Source: Jaltomata sinuosa
Taxonomy: Eukaryota > Streptophyta > Magnoliopsida > Solanales > Solanaceae
Reading direction: 5' to 3'
Assembly (NCBI GenBank): GCA_003996215.1
Contig: QJPP01000284.1
Span: forward strand, 54,434-118,433
Length of the DNA stretch: 64,000 bases
The notes under the pieces were generated by a model. That model ran no database searches. It was not told where the DNA came from and was given only the letters and a program-made list of their open reading frames with translations. Shown here one piece after another: positions 12,955-23,290 of this stretch. Numbering within the stretch: position 1 is the first letter of the stretch; each line of letters opens with the position of its first letter. The translations under genes and the position numbers were made by a program.

Positions 12955-15255
12955 ATGGACACAAATTTGAGAAAGATGGTATGTTTAAACGAGAGTAATT
13001 ACAACATATGGAAAAGCAAGATGAAAGATCTACTCTTTGTGAAGAAGATGCATCTTTCCGTTTTCGCTTCTCATAAACCCGAGTCTATGACTGATGAGAA
13101 TTGGGATTTTGAGAACCAACAAGTATGTGTATATATTAGAAAATGGGGTGAAGACAATATTCACAATCATATTGTGAATACGACACATGCTAGAACATTG
13201 TGAAAAAAGTTGGAGATACTTTACGCTTCAAAAACTGACAATAATAAGTTGTTCCTACTAAAACAATTGATGACTTTTAAATACAAGAAGAGCAGTTCTA
13301 TTCTTGATCATATCAATAATTTTCAAGGTTTTCTTGATCAGCTGTCTTGAATGAGTGTTAATTTTGATGATGAGATACAAGGACTTTGGCTTCTTAATAC
13401 TCTACCAGATTTTTCGGAAACTCTTCGTATTTCTTTAACAAATTTAGCTCCTGGTGGCAAGGTGACTATGGAATATGTAAAGAGTGGTGAGTTGAATGAA
13501 GAAATAAGGATAAAATCTCAAGGGTCATCCTCATATTCAGATGTTCTATTTACAGAAGATCGAGGGAGAGATAAAGTAAGAAATTCGAGAAATAGAGGTA
13601 AAAGCAGGAGTAAGTCAAGGTCAGGTTATCAGAATATTTCATGTCATCATTGTAGAAAGAAAGGACAAATTAAGAGGTTCTGCAATAAGCTGAAGCAAGA
13701 AATTTTAGAAGGAAAGAAAGAAGAAAATAGCAAAAACAATGTTGTAGCTGTTATCCGAGAAGACCTACTCTTTGCTTCTGATAAAAATGTCATCAATTTT
13801 GTATCCCAAGATACAAGCTGGATAGTAGATTCTGGAGCTACATCTCATGTCACACCAAGGAAAGACTTCTTTTCATCTTATACTTCTGTTATCTGTGGAG
13901 TGTTAAAGATGGGCAATGCTGGGGAAGTTAAGGTGTTTGGTGTTGGCACAGTCTGTTTGAAGACTAATATTAGTACAATGTTAATCCTTCAAGATGTGAA
14001 GCATTCTCCAGACATTCCTTTGAATTTGATCTCTGCAGGATAACTTGATGATGACAACTATCATAGTGATTTGTTTAATGGCAAATAGAAGCTCACCAAA
14101 GGCTCATTATTTATGGCTCGAAGAAGAAAGAATTCTAATTTATATGTGACACAAGGTTCTATCCTTAGTGACTCTATAAATCTAGTAGAGAGTAACACGT
14201 TATCAGAATTGTGGCACAAGAGGCTAAGTCATATGAGCGAGAGGGGAATTTCATGCTTGGCTAAGAAAAATTTACTTGCTGGTGTGAAACAAGCAAAGGT
14301 GAAAAGATGTGTCCATTGCTTAGCCGGGAAATAGAAAAGACTTTCGTTTCATAGTCATCCCCCTTTAAGAAAGCCTTAATTATTGGAGCTAGTACACGCT
14401 GATTTGTGTGGTCCTTTTAAAGTAAAGTCAAAAGGTGGTGCACTTTACGTTGCTACTTTCATTGATGAACATTCTCGCAAGCTCTGGGTATATCCTTTAA
14501 AATTCAAAGATCAAGTACTTGATATTTTTAAGGAATTTCAAGCCTTATGTGAAAGACAAATGGGAAAGAAATTAAAACGTATTCGCACTATTAATGGCAG
14601 TGCATATATTGGTCCCTTTGATAATTATTGCAAAACGCAATGAATTCATCATCAGAAAACTCCACCCAATATGCCTCTGTTGAATGGCTTGGCTGAGAGT
14701 ATGAATCGAACTCTAGTTGAGAGAGTTAGATGTGTGCTTTCAGAGGCTAAACTTCCGAATTCCTTTTGGACAGAAGCACTTAACATTGTTGCTTATGTTA
14801 TCAATTTGTCTCTTGTGGTTGCTTTGGATGGTAATGTTCCAAATAGAGTTTGTTTTACTAAGGATGTTTCCTATGATCATTTGAAAGTCTCTGGGTGTAA
14901 AGCTTGTGTGCATGTTCCAAAAGATGAGAGGTCAAAATTGTATGCTAAAATTAAGCAGTGCATCTTCATTGGTTATGGTCAAGATGAGTTTGGGTATCAA
15001 TTTTATGATCCAATTGATACTAACTTTATTAGAAGTTGTGATGCAGTATTCTTTAAAGACCAAACAATTGAAGATATTGACAAGATTGAGAAAATAGATC
15101 CTCAGAATAATGAGAGCTTAGTCGATGCTGATCCAGTTACTATTACTGATTCATCTATTGCACATGAAGGAACCCAAGATAATAATGCAGACGGTGAGCA
15201 GGATCAAAATGATAATCAGGGTGTAGAACATATAGATGCTCCTGAAACCATGCCA
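12955..15255 (+). pseudogene. gag-pol: Tnt1-like copia gag-protease-integrase, 3' truncated
   Basis: Start chosen at the ATG at 12955 (MDTNLRKM), 25 bases after the primer site. Gag core runs to about 13620. The zinc knuckle CHHCRKKGQIKRFC has Gln for His. Protease WIVDSGATSHV near 13820 keeps its Asp. The integrase zinc region (ELWHKRLSHM ... CVHC) is at 14200-14330. The catalytic core has HADLCGP, then IRTINGSAY where the second Asp is lost, then NGLAESMNRT with the Glu kept. The acidic linker after integrase ends near 15255, where the reading runs without any LTR into an Athila gag. RT and RNase H are absent. Stops at 13201, 13348, 14041 and others break the frame, but the frame itself is mostly kept. 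Encodes a cytoplasmic capsid, protease and nuclear integrase when intact. Confidence 0.9.
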
Positions 15256-16250
15256 AAAGGGTACTCTCCCAAGTGACACAATTCAGAATCTAAAGAATGA
15301 TCGACAAGTTATGGGTGTGACTACTCTAAGTGGAAAACAACCTGTTGATCCTCCTATGCCTATATTTGTTGATGAGCTGACCGAGCCTAAAAATAATGAT
15401 GATGAGATTGTGGTAGAGTCTAAAGAGAAAGATAAAAGTGAAGGTCCAGGTGCGAAGAAGTCTTCTGATGCAAAAGTGAAAAATAAAGAGGTTGCTACGG
15501 TCTTAAAGCCCATGTGAGTGTCTCCTCCACCTTACCACAGAGATTAAAGAGGAAGGTTGAGGAAGGTAAATTTCACAAGTTCATCTCCATACTAAAATAA
15601 CTTTTAGTTAATATTCCTTTAGTTGAAGCGTTGGAGCAGATGCCGGGGTATGTGAAGTTTATGAAGGATCTGGTGACTCGGAAGAGAATGGTTAGTTTTG
15701 AGCTAGCTGATAATTTGCACCATTGTAGTGCAATAGCATCCCATTCTATGGTGCAAAAAAAGGAAGATCCTGTAGCTTTCACTATTCCTTGCACGATTGG
15801 AGTCTTCTACTTTGCCAAAGCATTGTGTTATCTGGGTGCTAGTATTAATCTTATGCCACTAGCAATATACAATCAGTTGGTCTTGGGAGCCCCCACACCG
15901 ACTACAATGCAGCTTCTTATGGCAGATCGCACGGTGAAAAGGCCTGTGGGAATTCTCTATGATGTACTGGTGAAAGTTGACACTTTTATTTTCCCTGCAG
16001 ATTTTGTGATCCTTGACTATGAGTTTGACTTTGAGGTTCCCATCATATTGTGATGACCATTCCTTGCCACCAGATGCACTTTCGTTGATTTAGAAACTGG
16101 GCAGATGAAATTTAGACTGAATGATGAGGTAGTTACATTCAATATCTATAAATCTATGAAGAATCATAATGATATGCACGTGCTCTCAATTATTGATGTG
16201 GTTGATGAGGATCAACAAATTGTGCCAGTTGAAGTGAGACTTGGTAGAAG
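15256..16250 (+). pseudogene. Athila-type gag C-terminus and aspartic protease
   Basis: Begins inside gag with GTLPSDTIQNLKND and SGKQPVDPPMP, words I associate with Athila gag C-termini. The protease region is open at 15631-16053 (EQMPGYVKFMKDLV, HHCSAIA, FTIPCTIG). The active site reads CYLGASINLMPL; the family has Asp where the TAT codon at 15828-15830 gives Tyr, so catalysis is lost by a single base. Decayed frames continue to about 16250 (FRLNDEVVTFNI). The reading frame changes at least twice. The N-terminal gag and 5' LTR are absent because of the fusion to the copia element. Confidence 0.85.
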
Positions 16251-16423
16251 CATTTGCAGCCGTGATCATGAATTTTGACGGAGACAATATTGAGGAGTAT
16301 GATGAGATGGTATAAGCACATACAGGCATGTGGTATTATAGTTACGATTCGAAGAAACTTGATTTGGATCTAAAGAATCAATAGACACCATCTGCGAGAC
16401 CATCTATTGAAGAGCCTCCAGTC

Positions 16424-18120
16424 TTGGAGCTCAATACACTTTTGTCTCACCTTCTATATGTGTTCCTAAGAGCAAATGACACCTTGCAAGTTATTATTGC
16501 TGCAGATTTAGGTGAAGGGCAGGTTGAAGCTCTGGTTTCTATTCTGATAAAGTCTAAGAGGGCTATTGGTTGGACCATTGTTGACATCATTGGGATTCCG
16601 CCTAAAATCTGCACACAGAAAATTCAGCTCGTGCTAGATTGCATTTCGAGTATTAAGTGCTAACGTAGGTTGAATCAGCCTATGCAAGAGGTCGTCAAGA
16701 AGGAGATCATCAAGTGGCTGGATGCATGTGTGGTTTACCCTAATACAAATAACAAGTGGGTGAGGCCTGTCCAGTGTGTGCCTAAGAAGGGTGGAATTAC
16801 TATAGTCCCAAATTCAAATAATGAGTTAATTCCAATGATGCCAGTCACAGGCCAGCGCATATGCATGGATTACAAAAAGCTGAATACTTAGACTGAGAAG
16901 GACCATTTTCCAATGTCGTTCATGGATCAGATGTTAGACCGTCTTGCTGGTAGAGGATGATATTGTTTTCTTGATGGTTATTCGAGATACAATTAGATCT
17001 CGATTGCTCCTGAAGACCAAAAGAATACCACTTTCACCTTTCCATATGGGGCATTTGCTTTCAAAAGGAGGCCTTTTAGTTTATACAATGCACCAGCGAC
17101 ATTTCAGCGTTGCATGATATCTATTTTCTCAAACATGGTGGAGGACACTATTGAGGTATTTATGGATGACTTTTTGGTAGTTGGTGAATCTTTTGAAAAT
17201 TGTTTGGCTCATCTGAGGTATGCCCTATAAAGATGTGAAGAGTGTAACCTGGTGTTGCATTAAAAAAGTATCACTTTATTTTGAAATAGGGTATAGTGCT
17301 TAGTCAACGGATCTCCAAGAAGGGTATAGAGGTTGACAAAGCGAAGATAGGTGATTCAAAAATTGTCTCCACCAGTTTTTGTGAAAGGTATTCGAAGTTT
17401 TTTGGGGCATATTAGGTTCTATCATAAGCTTATCAAAGAATTCTCCATAATTACAAGTCCCTTGTGCAACTTGTTGGAGAAAGATGTGAAGTTTGTTTTT
17501 GATGATGCATGTCTGAAGGCGTTCGAGTGCCTTAAGGAAAAGTTGATCTCTGCTCCCATTATTATTTCTCCTGATTGGTCTCAGCCTTTTGAGGTTATGT
17601 GCGATTCTAGTGGAGTAGATCTAGGAGAGGTCCTAGGCCAATAACTTGAAAAGTTTCTTCATCCCATCTGTTATACCAGCAAACGACTTAATCCTGCTCA
17701 AAAGAACTATATGGTGACGAAACAAGAGTTTGTTGCTGTGGTCTTTGCATTTGAGAAATTCAGATCGTATTTGCTTAGAACTAAGGTAATTATGCACACT
17801 GACCATGCAACTCTTAAGTACCTCATGGCTAAAAAGAATGCAAAGCTGAGATTTGATTATATGGGTGTTGCTGTTGCAAGAGTTTGATTTTGAGGTCAAG
17901 GATAGGAAGGGAATAGAGAATCAGGTAGCAAATAACTTGTCTAGATTAGAGGAAAAAGCTATGCTAAAGATTGATAATGCACAGGAGATTGATGATTGGT
18001 TCCTAGATGAGTAAGTGTTAGCCGCTTCTCAAGATTTGATTCCATGGTTTACTGATATTGCCAACTATTTGGCAAGTAATGTGGTTCCTCCGGATATATC
18101 TGTCCACCAGCGAAAAAAGT
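16424..18120 (+). pseudogene. pol: Athila reverse transcriptase and RNase H
   Basis: The RT thumb-side start LNQPMQEVVKKEIIKWLDA is at 16670. Fingers motif VRPVQCVPKKGG, then ICMDYKKLN, then the catalytic FMDDFLV at about 17158-17178, which is intact. The connection RSFLGHIRFYHKLIKEFS is at 17388. RNase H begins near 17560 with FEVMCDSSG, continues to NYMVTKQEFVAVVFAFEKFRSY, then HTDHATLKYL. Many TAG, TAA and TGA stops and shifts between frames break it. It would copy element RNA into DNA in the capsid. It directly follows the protease region and precedes integrase, the gypsy order. Confidence 0.88.
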
Positions 18121-18179
18121 TTGTCTGATGTCAAGAAATTCTTCTTGGAGGAGCCATTCTTGTTTTGAGTGTGTGCTGA

Positions 18180-19385
18180 AACTATGATTTATAGATGTGT
18201 GCTCGAAGCTGAGATGATGGAGATACTACAGGCTCGCCATTCATCCCCTGTGGGGGGACATCATAGTGGTATTCAGACTGCACAAAAGATCTTGCAATAC
18301 GGCTACTATTGCTGACTATTCACAAAGACGCCAATGATTTTTCTAGAGGTTGCAGTAGGTGTCAAAAAGAAGGAGGCATATCAAGGAGGCATGAGCTTCC
18401 TCTTACTCCCATCATTGTGATCGAGATATTTGATGTTTAGGGTATTGACTTCATGGGCCCATTTATGATATCTAATGGAAACCGGTATATATTGGTGGCT
18501 TTTGACTATGTATCAAAGTGGGTGAAAGCGGTTGCGCTTCCTAGTAATGAGGATAAGTGTGTCACAACGTTCTTGAAAAAGAACATCTTCTCCAGATTTG
18601 GTACACCAAGGGCAATTATTAGTGATGGAGGGTCTCACATCTGCAACAAGTTGTTTCACGCTTTACTCGAGAAATATGCTGTGAAATACAAGGTTGCAAC
18701 CCCCTATCATCCCCAGACTAGTGGGCAAGTTGAGGTTTCCAGCAGGGAAATAAAGTCAATCCTGTCCAAGACTATCAATGCCAATAGAACAGATTGGCCA
18801 CAAAAACTCAATGCCAATAGAACGGATTGGTCGCGAAAACTAGATGATACCTTGTGGGCGTACCAGACTACAGACAAGACACCAATAGGTATGTCACCAT
18901 ATCAACTTTTGTTGGGGAAAGAATTCCATCTTCTAGTTGAGCTAGAGTATAAAGCCATGTGGGCGCTGAAGAAGTTGAACATAGACTAGTCTGCAGCATT
19001 GTTTCAGTGGCTTGGGAAGTTGAATGAGTTAGATGAGTTCTTCCTCAATGCATATGAAAGTTCATCCCTATACAAATAAAAGATGAAGTTGTACCATGAG
19101 CGGAAGATTGAGAAGAGAGATTTCCAGCCTGGTAATTTAGTCCTGCTTTTCAATTCTTGACTTCGCTTATTTTTTGTAAAGTTGAAGTCCAAGTGGATTG
19201 GACCATTCAGAGTGGTACAAGTATTCCCACATGGTGCTATAGAGGTGGAAAATCATGAGGGCATGAGATTCAAAGCAAATGGGCAGCGGATAAAAGAATA
19301 TTTGGGGACTGCTGAGGAGCTGAAAGCTATTGAAGCTTGGACTCTTAATGAATTCACGATATCCAAGGAGATTTATGAAGTCTGA
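18180..19385 (+). pseudogene. pol: Athila integrase
   Basis: The zinc-binding region is at 18190-18350 (LEAEMMEILQARHSSPVGGHH, then a degraded second half). The catalytic core is open from 18453: FDYVSKWVKAVALP, SDGGSHICNK with the second Asp, and GQVEVSSREIK with the Glu. The first Asp (GIDFMGP) lies just before, so all three catalytic residues are readable. A 33-bp in-frame duplication at 18777-18842 adds 11 residues near the core end. The C-terminal SKWIGPFRVV motif is at 19190. The stop TGA is at 19383-19385, inside the first copy of the hairpin module. Frames shift at about 18120 and 18990. It would insert the DNA copy into the genome. Confidence 0.88.
18777..18842 (+). repeat. In-frame 33-bp tandem duplication in integrase
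   Basis: Units 18777-18809 and 18810-18842 encode NANRTDWPQKL and NANRTDWSRKL. They differ at about four bases. The length of exactly 11 codons keeps the frame. Confidence 0.92.
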
Positions 19386-19534
19386 GTAATCAAGTGACCT
19401 GTGTCGTGCCACGACATCAAATCAGGCACTGCATGAGAGTCAACCCATGAGGAAACTTGATAAAGTTTGAGTAGTCAAGTAATCTGCATCGTGCCGTGAT
19501 GTTAAATCAGGCATTGCATGGGAGGCAACCCATG
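19378..19534 (+). repeat. Two tandem copies of a two-hairpin RNA module after pol
   Basis: Copies 19378-19449 and 19466-19534, 85 bases apart. Each has a form of GAAGTCTGAGTA, then hairpin 1, then about 16 bases including AAATCAGGCA, then hairpin 2. Hairpin 1 in copy 1 is GTCGTGCCACGAC (19403-19415); in copy 2 ATCGTGCCGTGAT (19488-19500), where the outer G-C pair becomes A-U. Hairpin 2 in copy 2 (19517-19534) is CATGGG-AGGCAA-CCCATG, a perfect stem. The pol stop lies in the first copy. A third copy sits at 23413. I know similar strings from plant Athila/Tat elements but no described function. Confidence 0.75.
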
Positions 19535-20870
19535 AACTAATGTGTGTTTAACTGTGCAGGAAGTAGTGAGATGGAAAAATTGAAGAATTGTAGCAAAAAG
19601 GAGTCCCACAGGCTCTATGATGGGCCATCGCAGTTGCCACGCCCATGGGATTAGGCCGTGCCAAAAGAAAACAGGAGAAAAAATGGTCTGTCCCATTTCC
19701 ATGCCCCACATGATGGGACGTCACGGCCCCGACGAGCGTAGAACTTAGGCATAGAGCCAAGTACAATCCGTTTGGAAGCCACTAGCTCGTTCCCACACCC
19801 TACATAACGGGATGTCGTAGCCCTAACGGGCGTGGGAATCAAGCCCGAGATTCCCAAGTAAGTAGCTCACGATGTGCCATCACGTGCCCTATGGGCATCT
19901 CGTAGCCCGTCATCTGGGTTGGTCAACAAAGTCAACAATTTTAAACTTTTCTTAAATGTTCGACCTGACCCAACCCGAAACCCCATTCCCTTTTCCCCGC
20001 ATTTGTTAAGCATTAGACCTCAATCAAATTGAGGTCAATCTCACAACTCCCTCCTTCTAAATCTCTCTCCCACAAACGCATGATCACTTCCCCAAATCCT
20101 CCACCCATGATATTCTCCACTACAAATCACTCCCCTCACATCCCATATACTCTTAACAATCACAAAGAACACTAAGTACGTCCATTCAAGCACCCAAGAC
20201 TTAAGTTTTTTCTCAAAACTTTGTGCAACACCAAGAGTAAGTACACTTTCTCATGGTTTTAAATTGACGCTTGGTGTGTAAGCATCTATGGGTTTATGAT
20301 TGAGCACACTGCATGTTGTTAATCGTAATGGTAATGCAAAACCCTTGACTTGAACTATACCTATATGTGTGCTTAGGTGTTTGTGTGTATAAATTAAAGA
20401 AAAATAGGAATTAGGGTTGCATTATTTGGTTGAGTAATGTGTTGATGTTTGGTCTCTAAATTATGTATGTTGATAATTTGGGTGAGGTGAAAATCATATA
20501 GAGTACAAGAATAAGGGAGAGAGTATTGTGGGAAAAACTTGATCCCACGGGCTAGCTGATGGGTCCTCGAATCCACCACACCCGTGGCAAGAGCCCGTGG
20601 GAGGACAACATGTCTTTAAAAACACTACTGCCCCATTCTGACGCCCTATCCCACAGGACGTCGGACCTCCCACGCCCATGGCATAGGGTAGTGGGAGGAC
20701 AAATAGACCTGCACAACCTACTGTATCATTCCAACGCCCTGTGCCACAGGCTGTCAGACCTCACACGCCCGTGGAAGATTAAAATTTCTGTAAATATTTC
20801 TAAGTGTTGAACTTTTTCTGTTTTCAATTTTTGGTTTCATTTGCTAATGTTAGTTACCTGCAGGTACTAA
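19535..20870 (+). other. Spacer between pol and env-position ORF, with CpG-rich arrays
   Basis: No coding region. Two patches (19600-19920 and 20540-20790) hold degenerate words such as CCCGTGGGACGTCG and CACGCCCATGG in both orientations. Between them is a CT-rich stretch (20036-20090), then a splice-donor-like GTAAGT at 20237. The stretch ends with a pyrimidine-rich run, CTAAT and TTACCTGCAG at 20863, eight bases before the ATG of the next ORF. The layout is that of a leader with an intron; this is inference. Confidence 0.55.
20597..20776 (+). repeat. 94-bp tandem duplication in the Athila spacer
   Basis: Units begin GTGGGAGGAC at 20597 and 20691. They share the order GTGGGAGGAC, CCNATTC, ACGCCCT, CCACAGG, CGTNNGACCTC, CACGCCC. 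Homology is about two-thirds, so the duplication is old. Confidence 0.8.
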
Positions 20871-23290
20871 ATGGCACCTCCTACTCCATTAAGATGAGGG
20901 GGAGCCCAGAAAGCAAAGGATAATACAGTCAGGTTTTGCATAAAGGATCAAACTGATTCGGAGGGCGATAAGATCGACTCGAACAACACCCCCTAATTTG
21001 GATGACTAGGAGGAAGCTGGTGGTATCTCCTTCTTAGTTTGAAGAGGAAGGAGGTAACACCCCCAAGCAAGAATAAGAAACGACAAATAATTCCTTTGAG
21101 GCTGAAAAAGGGGGAAAAATCATCTTTCGATTCCGCCAGTTATTATTTAGAGAGTGACCATGCTCCTTCACAGGATAAAGGAGGAAAAGACATAGCTATC
21201 CCAATTTCTAGTGGAATGGAAACTGAGTCGGGAGATGATGCAAAGTAAGGTTCAAAGCTCGGTTCTGAGAAGGAGGCAGAGGGTGATGCTGAGTCTGATA
21301 CAAAAGAGACCACTCCAGAAAAGGAGAAGACACCGGCCACCCCTAAAGCTCCTGGTACATCTATAAGTTTCAGATTGAAGAATGACTGACTCCGAGAACA
21401 TGCTAGGTGGAACGTCAAAGGGTCCAAGAAAATATTTCATTATGGGCTTGAGGTGACAGCACAGGGAAATCTGAGATGCCAAATTACAGTGGAATGGAGG
21501 ATTGAATCCTTCAAACTAAAAGATTTTCCTAAGCTTGAGGAGTATCTTCGCCATTACAACCTTGGATGGATTAGCAAATAACTACCGGACTATCCTCCGA
21601 CCATAGTTAGAGAGCCATATGCAAATTATTAGGCTATTCAGGATAGTAGATAAAGGAAGGGCCAGGAACCATCTGACTTGCCTGCTCTTGAGAGCGTCTT
21701 GGTGAGAGGTATTCCAGTGAACATCTTGGCCGAACTATTAATAGATTTTTGTATGAGCACGAGAATGCTGCACCCTCCAGTACTTCAGACTATGAATACT
21801 GGTGCATGACTGAATTGAACAAGTCTAAGTGGTTAGAAAAGGTCCTCACAAAGACTGGCAATCCTACGTGGCTAACTCAGGACAAGCCACAAATCACCAA
21901 GGCATCTTTGACCTTTGAAGTTAAGTTCTGGTGGGCAATTATGCATCTATGACTTATGCAGACGGGTAGTGATAATCAACTAATACTAGAGAGAGAAATT
22001 TTTGTTACTAGCTTGTTATCTAGATACAAGATGAATATTGGGCATATAATAGCAGAAGAGATCAGAGATAGAGTCACCAAACTTAACTCATCCTATCCAT
22101 TACCCTGTCTCCTGAGTGCACTATGTGATGAGGCAGATATCATAAAGTATTTAGGAATTGATCATGCAGAGCGGGCAGTCGGGACCCATCATCTAGAGCA
22201 GTCCAAAGATGATAATAAAAATTTAGGTCTGGGTAGCACATCCAAGGCAACTAAAACAATAATGATTCATGATGCATTTGTGCCTTTGGCAGAGATTCTA
22301 CCATATATGATGTCTGCACCATCCTCGAAAGGTATCCTGAATGAGGAGACTCCCTCTGTAAAAGAGGTAGAGGCTGTCACTTCCATATCCAGACGTCCTC
22401 GCAGTAATAATGTGTTGACTCCTTGCGGGACTGACATCTCTATCCCTGAAACCTTACCAGCTCCTTCCACTTCTACTACACCTCCTTTGGAAAATCCGAC
22501 CTCTATCTATGCCTTCCATCCGACGAACTTTGCCAACAGGATTAGGGCTACCATTAATCTATTTAAGCAGATGAAGAAGTTTGCTCAGCAGTTCAAGGCT
22601 ATTCTTTATACCTCCATACGGAGAGCCATCACCCCATATGTTAATGTGCATGGATAGATTGATGTATTGGAAGAGAGGATCGATGCTAAGTTAGATAAAA
22701 TGGGGGCTATTGAGTTGACTGAGATGAAGAGGCAGATTGCAAAGCCAAGGGTCAATGTGGATGATTTGAAGGGTGGTTCGTCCTCACAGGCTAAAGCACC
22801 AGTAGTCTTGCCTAAGGCTCTATTGGATCCAATGATTGATTTATGGGACTTTATTGATCCTGAGCTCCACCTAAAGGAACCATCAACACATGATGAACCA
22901 TGGGTCATCCCTTCAGAGCCCAAGAAAAAGAGGAAGAGGAAGGATAAGCATGTTCGTGAGGATGATGCCCCATTGAGTCTAAAGTCCCAGAACAAGAAGG
23001 ATGATCAATCGACCAAGAAAGCTAGGAAAGCAGAAAGACTAACGGATAAACAGTCCCTAAATATGCAACAAATTAAGGTGGATGCCGTTGTGACTGGTGG
23101 ATTAGCTAGTGGTGTTGACGGTGTTATAGAGAACCCATATTTAGGCCATATTATGAGAGTTGAGGTTGAGGATGCTTCCCGGGCAGCTGATACTGTTGAG
23201 AAGACTGTGGAGGCAGCCTCTGTTGGAGATAAGATAGTGGGCACCAATCGAGCAGGCCTGCCTACCGCTATACCTGATGACTGCACTTAG
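20871..23290 (+). pseudogene. Athila env-position ORF, plant transposon protein type
   Basis: Start chosen at ATG 20871 (MAPPTPLR), just after a splice-acceptor-like site. An acidic, Lys/Glu/Pro-rich N-terminus (21039-21360) precedes a folded-looking domain at 21480-22150: VRGIPVNI, YEYWCMTELNKSKWLEKVL, FEVKFWWAIMHL, LSRYKMNIGHIIAEEIRDRV, LPCLLSALCDEA. This resembles the putative plant transposon protein domain of Athila-like proteins, from recall. A disordered Ser/Thr/Pro-rich part and a Lys/Arg patch (KKKRKRKDK, a possible nuclear signal, near 22925) follow, then Ala/Glu-rich helix-prone sequence to TAG at 23288. I see no convincing signal peptide or membrane segment, so an envelope role is not supported by this copy. 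Several stops and at least two frame changes; the longest open parts are 21956-22657 and 22667-23290. Confidence 0.65.

Noticed and set aside
12204..15255. Intact Tnt1-type element
   Set aside because: No RT, RNase H or 3' LTR, primer site altered, several stops.
20871..23290. True envelope glycoprotein
   Set aside because: Position fits, but no signal peptide, transmembrane segment or furin-like site is visible; the sequence looks acidic, disordered and partly nuclear.
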